Assembly: GCF_958295425.1 (NCBI RefSeq)
Contig: NC_081149.1
Coordinates: 7,321,654-7,385,653 of the forward strand
Direction: 5' to 3'
Length of the DNA: 64,000 nucleotides
Source: Solea solea
Taxonomy: Eukaryota > Chordata > Actinopteri > Pleuronectiformes > Soleidae
Shown: one piece after another, positions 55,830-64,000 of the stretch
Layout: the number at the start of each line of letters is the position of its first letter
Numbering within the stretch: position 1 is the first letter of the stretch
Translations under genes and position numbers: made by a program
The notes under the pieces: model-generated
The model's database searches: none
What the model saw: the letters and a program-made list of their open reading frames with translations, nothing else
Told to the model about the DNA's origin: nothing

Positions 55830-58800
55830 ATGGCGTCTCAAGGCGACGAGTTGAAGAAGGTCTTAACGGAGCTCGACTCTCTCTCAGTCAAACGTCAGGA
55901 AATCCTGGAGAAGAGAAAATGGCTGTGTTTCTATCAAGAGCTAAAGAACCATGTGCTATCTGGACAAACAGGTGAAACATGAAAATCACTCCTGATGTTT
56001 GGGATTATGAGGATTATACTCATGTATGTAATTTTTTTTGCCTTTAGTAGCAGAGGGAACGACTTCAGCCCAACAAATCGAAATCGACAACATTGACATG
56101 AGTCTGAAAAGACTGAGCGACAGGGAAGAACAACTTCAAAGATGCTACGACTCCATCGCCAGTGGCTGCAACGACAACGGCAGAATCAAACGTGAGGCCT
56201 TCATTTTACCGCAGCTCAGCATTTTCCCCATCATATCATATCTTCTCATCACCTTCCCGTCTTTGTTAGATATACTCTTCAACACCTGTCACACGACTGT
56301 TCCTCCTGAGCCTGAACCTGAACCAGTTTCTGGGGTAGACATTTTCTACATTGGGGATCCACCGACGACGCCCGGTGAGTCTGCGACGCACAGACGCTCA
56401 TTTTAACCCGCAATGTAACTTTTAAATATAAACAAATGTCCGACGCATTCAAATCATTGCCAAATGAGTTCACACAACATGCAAACAAAGCTACAGCCAA
56501 AATAGAACCAAAAACAAAAGGTGACTCCCACACTTCTCACTCATTAAAGCAACGCTATGCAACATTTTTCCTTAAAGTGGCTTTCAGCAATGTTGTATTT
56601 CTGAGATTAAGATTAGATTAAGATCAAGACGAAGACACCACCAAAGTCTTAAATTATGTTACATTTACTGTATTTAAGTATCAAAAGTAATTTTTCTGAA
56701 ATAAAATGTACTTCAGAAGTAAAAGTATAAAAAAAAAGGGTGAGAAGTAAGGATTGAGCCATGGCGGCTCAGTGGTAGGGTGAGTTGTCTTTCAAAACCT
56801 GATTCAGATGGTCAGCTCGTCAACAAGCTCTGCAGAAGCCTGGTAACGAGCTGTTCATCTGAATCAGGTGTGTTGGAGCAGGGCAACATCTAAAACATGC
56901 AGGGCAGTGTTCCCTGAGGACCAGGGTTGGGAAACACTGTTCTATAGGTCTGCATGTCCAGCAGGTGGCAGCGTTGCTCCACAAATTGCAAGGCTGTGAA
57001 AAGCCAGAACTGAAAAAATAAACACTGACAGTCTTAGTATCTAAGTATCTAGTCTAAGTATCTTACCAGAAAATGACTTTGGTAGAAGTTGAAGTCACGT
57101 TTTGTAAAAGTCTTAAAGTACATGACATTTACTGTACTTCAAGTCATTTTCTGCTAATCTATACGTGACCTTAATTAAACCCCATATTGAAGCGTGTGAA
57201 TGGGTATGAATGAGTGCTCATCAAGACTACAAAAGCTCTATATAAATACAGACCATAATACCAATTCTTCTTCTGATTTTATTTGGTAGTAACGGGTAAC
57301 AAAGAGTTAGAGGAAATGTAGTGGTGTAAAAGTTAAAGTTGCTATTAAATAATATTAAAAAAAAGGTACAGATACAGTAACAAAGTGTTTGAACTTTGTT
57401 ACATTACAACACTGATTTATTCAATATTTTAAAAACACAAGAATATAAGCGTGTGATTCGCCTTCACACACCAAATCTGCTTTGCTTTGTTATGTTAATA
57501 TGTGTTTACACTCCTCACTGCATGCGTGGCTGTTGGATTTTCATTAATCTGGCCTGTGAAAGCACCTTGTAAACTCTGTTTTTAAAAAGGAGCCATATTA
57601 ATAAAGTTATTGTTATTATAATATCAAATATATACCGGCCTAGGACCACATACTGAAGTGTCTTTGTACTTACTTATTAATCCCCATAGAGAAAATCCTT
57701 GACTAGAAACCTTCCCAGAATTAGGGGAGCAACGGGGGTTTGGTAGAGCTCAGCTCTTTTACCTGGTGGGGACTCGAACTGGCAACCCCCCCGGTTACAA
57801 GCCAAGTTCCCTTTCCCCTTGGCCATGGGCTGTCCAAAAGAAAGTCTGATCTGACTCACACAGCAACAGAAAAAAATAAAAATCTAAAAATATGAGTCAC
57901 TTCAGACCATGGGAGGAGGGCGGGTCACTTCAGTGACATGGTTATACAGCCAGTGGCCTCCATGAGGAAAAGAAAAAACAAAGACTAACTCCTCTACTGG
58001 TCATAGGAAATGATTCAAACACCTTTGATTAGCCATGTTTACAAAAACCTGCTGAATTTCAATGTAAAAGACGTATTGTAATAGTCAGTGACTCAGAATC
58101 AGTCTGGACAGATGTCAGCTGTCCACTACATGGTCCCAGCGTGACTCGTCTTTTCCCCCACACAGCACAGTTATTTTGCTTTGCCATTAGTGATAGTACC
58201 TGGTACCCGGTTCTTATTTCAGTACCTGCTCGAGGGTTCCAAGTGAGCTGAGCTGATACTATGCGTGAAATCGTCAAAGAGTGTCAACACTGGTAGAGTC
58301 ATGAGTGCGACATCTGACACTAGAATCAAACCGAACGATGCTGAACTGTAGATCAGTTAAAAAAGTAAAAATTTTGCGACAGCACTGCTGAAAGCCGGCG
58401 ATCGTGAGCCGAATCACAACCCGTTCAGTCGTATTTCAATGATTCTTTGAACAAATCCTTTTAATGAACTGATTCTAATGATTCAGTCACTCCGATAACA
58501 ACTGTTTTTCAAGTCACTAGTTTGTGTGTTTGTATCGCGTCACAGCAGCTTCACGCAGCCGTGCTGTGATGACTCCGCCCACGTTGAGGAGGTACTATAT
58601 TGCAATGGAAAACCAACCAAACTGTGTAGAGTCGAGCCGTGCCTGCACCATGTAGTGGAAAAGTGCCAAACATAGTGCTTTAAATACTTTTGGCTGGTTT
58701 TCTTTCAGTAAAAACTAAATGTTCCAGTGTTTCCCCCTGTAACAGCCACTGATGTTCCTCCTCTCCACAGCCCCCATAGTGATTCTGGACGTGGACAATC

Positions 58801-59118
58801 TTCCGTCGTGTCCATGCAAGACGCAGTGTCCCGAGTGTGGGCAATACATCACCACAGTGACGCACACCTCCATCAGCAGTTTCACCTGGCAGGCATGTTT
58901 CATCACAGCTTTGATCGGGTATGAAAACTTGCTCGCTCGCTCGCTCCTTCCCACCGTCCTCAGTTCTTCTCTGACCTTTGACCTTGTTGCTGTTGGTTCT
59001 GTCCTGCAGGTGCGTGGCCGGTTGTTGCCTCATTCCCTTCTGCTTCGACACGTTCAAGTCCATCACACACAAATGCCCAAAGTGTCGCACTTCAATCGGT
59101 ACCGTTAAAAAGCTCTGA
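55830..59118 (+). CDS. LITAF-domain protein with coiled-coil N-terminus, 5 exons
   Basis: Exons 55830-55971, 56048-56191, 56270-56374, 58771-58918 and 59010-59118 join in phase to 215 aa. The C-terminus is a LITAF (SIMPLE-type) domain: CPCKTQCPEC (144-153), a hydrophobic anchor (ACFITALIG, then CVAGCCLIPFCFDTF) and CPKC (202-205), ending GTVKKL much like LITAF (GTYKRL). Such domains bind zinc and insert into endolysosomal membrane from the cytosolic side. The N-terminal half is charged and helical (ELKKVLTELDSLSVKRQEI; IDNIDMSLKRLSDREEQLQ), probably a coiled coil, and lacks the PPxY/PSAP motifs of LITAF and CDIP1. The acceptor at 56269 is the least certain junction. AATAAA at 59273-59278 marks the 3' end. 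Exact orthologue not recognised. Confidence 0.88.
56755..56945. mobile_element. Hairpin-bearing interspersed repeat
   Basis: CTGATTCAGATGGTCAGCTCGT (from about 56799) faces ACGAGCTGTTCATCTGAATCAG (to about 56870), an imperfect inverted repeat of about 22 bp per arm. It continues into GTGTTGGAGCAGGGCAACATC and GGTTGGGAAACACTG, phrases common in fish repeat families. Lies in the large intron 56375-58770. Confidence 0.55.
57658..57840 (-). mobile_element. tRNA-derived SINE of a second family
   Basis: On the minus strand a tRNA-like head includes CATGGCCAAGGGGAAAGGG, CTTGTAACCGGGGGGTTGCC and a B box GTTCGAGTCCCCACC (57757-57840). A non-tRNA body and the end TATGGGGATTAATAAG follow. The anticodon loop position reads TGT (Thr-like). 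No target duplication was found. It is unrelated to the SINE at 2304. Confidence 0.6.
58117..58670. mobile_element. Non-autonomous DNA element, CCACTACA family, copy 2
   Basis: Left end GTCCACTACATGGTCCCAGC; right end GCACCATGTAGTGGAAAAGTG, the inverted complement of the family start seen at 19765. The interior is collinear with 19760-20315. About 555 bp, non-coding. Confidence 0.65.
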
Positions 59119-59927
59119 GGGGGAAAACGGGACGACTGAAACTCACGGACATTTGTATTTCAGTCAGACAGGACAGTGTGACGTTGACTTCTATACTCTT
59201 GTAGACTATATATAAATGTATATAATGTTGAAATTCTAGTTAAAAGTGCTTGAATGTGGTGAGTTACAAAGAAATAAAAAATGAAAACCTTCTCTCGGAA
59301 AAAGCTTTTTAATGGCCGGCACTAAAGGACGAAGGAGATGCTGCAGGGTGAAATATCCCAAATATTCTTTGTATTTACAAAAAAAAAGGAAACACATTTG
59401 AATAAAAGATAAAAACAACTACACAGCGTAAGTGTAAACATGTGCCATAAAAAAAACCTGTGTTTTTGCTGTTGATGTAAAAAAAAAAACCACGACTGAG
59501 TCCAGCCACATGATCCATGATCCATGACATTTGAAGTCAGAGTTTGTGTTTGTTTGTGTGGAGACAGAGAGTTTGACGTTTTTCATAATTCGGCAGAACA
59601 ACACTACCTATGTGTGGAGCATCACAGTGGCCAGCAGGTGTCACTACAATACAACACATGATGATAACGTCAGTTATCAACCTTTTAAAGGTTTGTACCA
59701 AATCAGATGTCGACGTTTAAACCTGCAGGAGTTTGTGTGAGGATGAGAACGATCCTGTTGTAAAGCGTATAAGTCTGATAATATATTATACACGGGTGTA
59801 GAAATCACCATATCAGCGATATTACTCATAATATGGAGGAGATTGACGAAGACATTTGGCTGTGCTTGTTTACAAAAAGCTTTGACAGTGGTCGTGTTTC
59901 TGCTTTTAACAAAATCAATACAACAGT

Positions 59928-60618
59928 CAGGGTTCCCTCAAATTCAAGGGCTTTCCAGGACCATCCATCCATCTTCTACCGCTTTAGCCTCCACATGAGC
60001 TGCCAATCTCAGCTGACATAGGGGGAAAGGCGGGTTTCACACCCTGGACAGATTGCTAGTCCATCACAGGGACACAGATAGAGACAAACGAGAGTGTGTG
60101 GAGTGTTTCCAGGACCAATTCCCTCAAATTCAAGGACTGAATGTGCTGAAAAAGCTCAAGATGTGAGTACTTGTAAGAGTCGCTTTGTCCATGGTGGCTT
60201 TGTCTGCTTTTATTGATTTGCAGCACACTCTGCATCTGAACAAGTGATTGTCCTCGGGATCTTGGTTCAAAGTCACTTCTTTTGCATTTTGTGTCCTCAT
60301 TTTCCAGGCATCACGTCGTCATTGTTCTGCGTGGAATCTCACGTCAACGGCGAAGAGAGAGACAGAGAGAGACAGTGGACAGTGTCCACAACACCTGCTA
60401 GTAATTATAACTCCACGTTTGTCCTGCGTAGGCCTCGTCTGCATACACCAAGCAACGCAGGTCGCATGAAACAGTAGGTGGCATCGTAACAAAACAAGGG
60501 AGACATTTACCTAAATATCAACTTGAATTAACTTAACAAAATTCAAGCACCTTCAATCACCCATGTTATATTTAGGGCAATTTTCAAGGATTTCAAGGAC
60601 CTGTGGGAACCCTGAATA
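59928..60618 (-). repeat. Interspersed repeat, 'CCTTGAATTTGA' family, copy 3, split by a SINE
   Basis: Inverted relative to the copies at 5035 and 12285. It starts CAGGGTTCCCTCAAATTC and ends TTTCAAGGACCTGTGGGAACC. It is interrupted at 59964-60105 by a SINE tail with a duplicated target. Confidence 0.6.
59964..60105 (-). mobile_element. 5'-truncated SINE nested in an older repeat
   Basis: On the minus strand it is the 3' part of the 2304-2688 SINE family (TTTGTCTCTATCTGTGTCC, ATGGACTAGCAATCTGTCC, AGCTGAGATTGGC, AAAGCGGTAGAAGATGGATG). The 12-bp duplication TTTCCAGGACCA at 59952-59963 and 60106-60117 shows a true retro-insertion. Confidence 0.8.
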
Positions 60619-61201
60619 GTGTACAAACATGAGAAGAAAGTAAAAAAAAAGAAAGAAGAAACTAGGAAAGCTGCTGTCAGATAATCGGAAGGCCCAATGA
60701 CGTCAAAAGCAGCGATGCGACGCCTTCTAAGAAATTATCTACATGATGAGACAATTCTCCGGCAGCTGGAAACAAACACTTTCTTCCATTTAAATATTTC
60801 TGAAGCGTCCTTTACAGGTGTAGGAATTCACCTTCACGAGTTCAGGAGCAGATGTTGAAATTAAATTTCCTTCATCTTTCATGGATTCATATGGAGCTGA
60901 ACTCATGAACACAAAGTATGTGTCGGTAGAAAAGTGTCTGGACCCCGGCTGCAGAGCACAGGGGTTTCTTTCTTGTGTATGGCACTAGTGTGATGTCACA
61001 TAACTGATTTTTAACCACTGTACGTCATCTACTTTTTTAGATGAATCCCCTTTCTCTTAAGTAGTAAGAGTAAATGAACTGTTTTGAATACAAATAATAT
61101 GCTGTATATGGATTACATAGGAGTATTATGTTGAGTAGTATGCCTCGTACTGATGACTCTCTGCTGTATGCACCGTTTACGTAGATTTACCTCGTTCTCC
61201 A
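60619..61201. other. Non-coding stretch below the mrtfb stop codon
   Basis: Expected to be the mrtfb 3'UTR, read on the minus strand. No exon or repeat recognised. The nearest possible minus-strand poly(A) hexamer (TTTATT on the + strand) is about 60208-60213. Confidence 0.35.
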
Positions 61202-64000
61202 TCAACACAGCTCATGAGAGTCCAGGAAGTCGGCAGAGAAGACGCCCACAGGCGTGGACATGTCCAGCGGGTGAAGGGCGCCCTCTGCTGGCACAGACAG
61301 CGTCAGGTCCAGCCAGTCCATGTTGTCCATGCTGGCACTGTGCAAGGTCAAAGCAGAGGGCGCCGCGCCGCCACTAAAGTCCACATCCATGGCGGCGATC
61401 GCCGGTGAGTGCAAGTCGTCCATCAGCTTCAGAGTTTGTGGGTCAGCGTCTGCGCCCACCGTGCAGACCAGGAGGGCGTCCAGCCGGGTGTCGGGGCTCA
61501 GCGCTGGTGAGCAGTGTGGCAGTTTAAGGGGCACGGCAGGATGCTGGGCCACCTGGACCATGGGAGGAGGGCGGGACAGGACCGTGTTGACGGGAAGGAC
61601 GGTTACACTGGCAGTGACAGGCAGAGGTTTGTCCAGGGTGGGAGGATCCTGTTTGACGAAAGGGGAGATTTCTGGAAAAGTACAGAGCACAACAACGTGT
61701 GAACATCCTCAAATCCTTACTCTGCTGTCCCGACTTTATTTACCATGCTTTAATGGAAGAAATAAAGATAATATAGATAGATAAGATAATGTGTGTATTG
61801 TAACGGTGGTCTGTAAAGTCGCTAAATATGCAGCCATTAACAGACATTATTTACAGCACAACTACAGTCCTGGCATATGGGTTCCATGTGGATGCAGATA
61901 TTTCCTGAAATGACGGCGTCTTTACGGGGAACTTTTTAAAAACTGAAACAGCAAAGAAAGTCATTGTTTATGTTGCGTGCCATTTCCGTCTAGACGTGGC
62001 CTTAGGAAACATGTTACATTGAAATACTTACGTTTCACTAATAACAATGGTGGTGTTTCCATGAAGTCAAAATGTATATTTTATCACATATGTTACTTTG
62101 TTTGTCACCTACACACCAGTATATACAGGTTATAAATGTAAAAAACAAATCAAAGTCAAATCTGCTTCAGAATTTTTGATTCAAGAGTTTTTTAATGTCC
62201 AACCTCTCTTAAATTACGTAAGAAATGTATTGTTTTAAGTAAAAAAAAAAAGAAAGAAAGAGACCATGATGTTACAGGTGATTAAGAAAACACTAAATAC
62301 ATTTTCATCTGCAAAATGTGTTTGTTCTGTTGTCACTCACTCAAAGACACAAATAGAAGCACTTGAACACCAGCAGAGGGCAGCGTCTGAAATGCTAATT
62401 GATAACTGAGCTTAAAAATCCTCAGTCCTCCTCTCAAAAACGCCTCAAACAAGCATTTGCAAAGGACACTTTTTCTCCAGACAGTGAAGTACAGCAGGGA
62501 TTTTTAGTCGAGGTTAGTTATCACTCTCTCTCTCTCTCATACACCTTGTCTGTGAATATTTAACTTATATGTTTTTTTTTACTTTATAATAAGGCTCACT
62601 TTTACCAATTATGAGTGGTAGTAACTTATTAGTAAAACATTGTGAAAAGCTACTGAATGACCTCGTTAATTACTGCTATATTTAGGGTGGTCTTACTGTA
62701 AAGTGGTGATGTTATAGCCCTCTAATTTAGTCTTTTCTAATCTAGCATTTATCTTTGAAGTTACATGTATATGTGACATCGAGTACGTGTGATTTCCTGT
62801 GTTAAAAGTTCTTTGTGGTACTTTCTTTTTTTCTTCACCCTTGTTGAGGATTTAGACACAGAAGGTGTTGCAGCCTTGTTGTTGACGTTTGAACGTTTTA
62901 TATTTATCTATGAAATGCAATGAACATGTGACTCTTCACAGCCCAACTGTCAGGTCAGAACAACAGATTGTTTGTTTGACAGGCTTTAGACTTGGCAGGT
63001 GAGTCACTCCGGGCACCGGTATCGCCTTTATATTGTTTAGATAAGAAATAATCTTTCTCTCCCTAGTTTGTGTCTTTCCCTCCCTCCCTCCTCTACTCTC
63101 CCTCTCTCTCTCTCTGTCTCTCTCTCTCTATCTCTCTATCTCTCTGTGTCCTCATCTTGCAGGTTGCAGGGTCCAGATCCAGTTTCAAGGCTATTATTTT
63201 TATAATACATATCATCACCATTATTATGCTATAATTAAAAGTTGATATCAGTATAATTTTTATCAACAATCTCTGTTGCTGCTGATATAAATGACATTGG
63301 AGTTGTATAAACATGTCATCACTGACTCAGAACTGTCCTGTTTAAACTTAGAACTTGATACAATTGTTGTGTATCTGCTCCTGGTCTCTTTCTTCTGTCT
63401 CTACCTCACCTCCCTCTTGTCCTTTCTCTCCCCCACCTCTCCTCTGTCCCCATTTTTCCTTTCACCCCAACCGGTCGAGGCAGATGGCCGTGCATCTCTG
63501 AGTCAGGCTCTGTCAGATATTTCTTCTTCCTGTTAAAAGGGAGTTTTTTTTCTCTTCACTGATGCCTAGTGTTTGCTCATTGTGTGAATTGTTGGGTTTC
63601 TCTGCTCTCCACGATGCACAGTGCTTGAGATAATGTATGTTAGATAGCGGTAAAAAAAAAAAAAAAAAAAAAAAAAAAGGCTCACATAAAACGTGTGCAG
63701 CACAAGAAAGAAAAATTCTCACCACCGCTCTCAATCAACACATCAAACAGATCGTCCATCTGCTGACTCGCTGCACTGGGACTCTGCATAGAGGAATAAC
63801 AATCATTGAATGTTTAACACTTCAAAGACATAAAGCAAAAAGTTTCACGTTCATTTCCCCGTGTATGTTTCACCTGAACAGCCGTCAGCATGCTGCGCGT
63901 CTGCTTGACCGCGTCTTCGTAGCGAGGCGGGTCTTTACACTTTGACACGTGGTGCGTGAACGTCGGCTGGTGCAACATCACCGTCGGCTGGTTGTGGCTG
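61202..64000 (-). CDS. mrtfb: Myocardin-related transcription factor B, C-terminal exons (partial)
   Basis: SRF coactivator that moves between cytoplasm and nucleus with actin state; these exons are the C-terminal transactivation region. Exons in transcript order: 64000(edge)-63874, 63783-63723 and 61671-61202. Junctions are in phase. Family signatures are KDPPRYEDAVKQTRS, QQMDDLFDVLIESG, EISPFVKQDPP, PVTASVTVLPVNTV, DNMDWLDLTL and VFSADFLDSHEL, followed by Cys and stop. Assignment to MRTFB rather than MRTFA or myocardin rests on the PVTASVT..VLSRPPP segment and the 16p13-like neighbourhood, so the paralogue is an inference. The rest of the gene (RPEL, SAP, leucine zipper) lies beyond the window. 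The C-terminus differs from MRTF ends I recall (longer or without Cys). Confidence 0.85.
61672..63722 (-). other. mrtfb: Penultimate mrtfb intron
   Basis: About 2 kb between the last two recognised exons. It holds a CT/TC-rich tract at about 63080-63147 and an A-run at 63652-63678 close to the exon 63723-63783 donor. No other exon or element recognised. Confidence 0.5.

Overview
This is a gene-dense stretch of a ray-finned (teleost, probably percomorph) fish genome. The genes are split into many short exons with GT-AG introns. Translated exons match vertebrate families closely, and one gene, the AANAT2-type arylalkylamine N-acetyltransferase, is known from fish. Introns carry SINEs, MITE-like inverted repeats and microsatellites. 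There is no bacterial, phage or CRISPR content, and I found no undescribed multi-gene system. The unusual material is in repeats, one candidate cassette exon and some regulatory DNA.

Layout: (1) 2.1-19.2 kb, + strand: rhbdf1 (iRhom1), 17 coding exons and 858 aa, with a roughly 2 kb 38-bp minisatellite in its last intron. (2) 20.9-23.2 kb, - strand: aanat2, the melatonin-pathway enzyme, 3 exons and 208 aa, tail to tail with rhbdf1; an E-box and an OTX-type site lie about 0.2 kb upstream of its start. (3) 23.2-32.3 kb: no recognised gene, with diverged repeats and probably the 3'UTR of the next gene. (4) 32.3-39.7 kb, - strand: mgrn1 (Mahogunin RING E3 ligase), 16 exons and 525 aa, with a CCAAT/GC/CRE-containing 5' flank. 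(5) 44.4-48.9 kb, + strand: cdip1 (LITAF family), 4 coding exons and 201 aa, probably with an upstream non-coding exon near 41.4 kb and a long 3'UTR. (6) 49.5-50.4 kb, - strand: polr3k, and 51.1-52.7 kb, + strand: snrnp25, head to head. (7) 55.8-59.3 kb, + strand: a second LITAF-domain gene with a coiled-coil N-terminus. (8) 61.2 kb to the window edge, - strand: the last exons of an MRTF-family gene, most likely mrtfb.

The genes do not form an operon or a shared pathway; they are a conserved neighbourhood. From general knowledge, human RHBDF1, SNRNP25, POLR3K, MGRN1 and CDIP1 lie on 16p13.3 and MRTFB lies elsewhere on 16p13, so the window is a compact equivalent of that arm. aanat2 beside rhbdf1 mirrors human AANAT beside RHBDF2 on 17q25, as expected if both pairs came from one ancestral pair.

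Exon boundaries were deduced by hand from reading frame, splice dinucleotides and remembered family sequences. UTR ends, promoters and repeat names are less certain.
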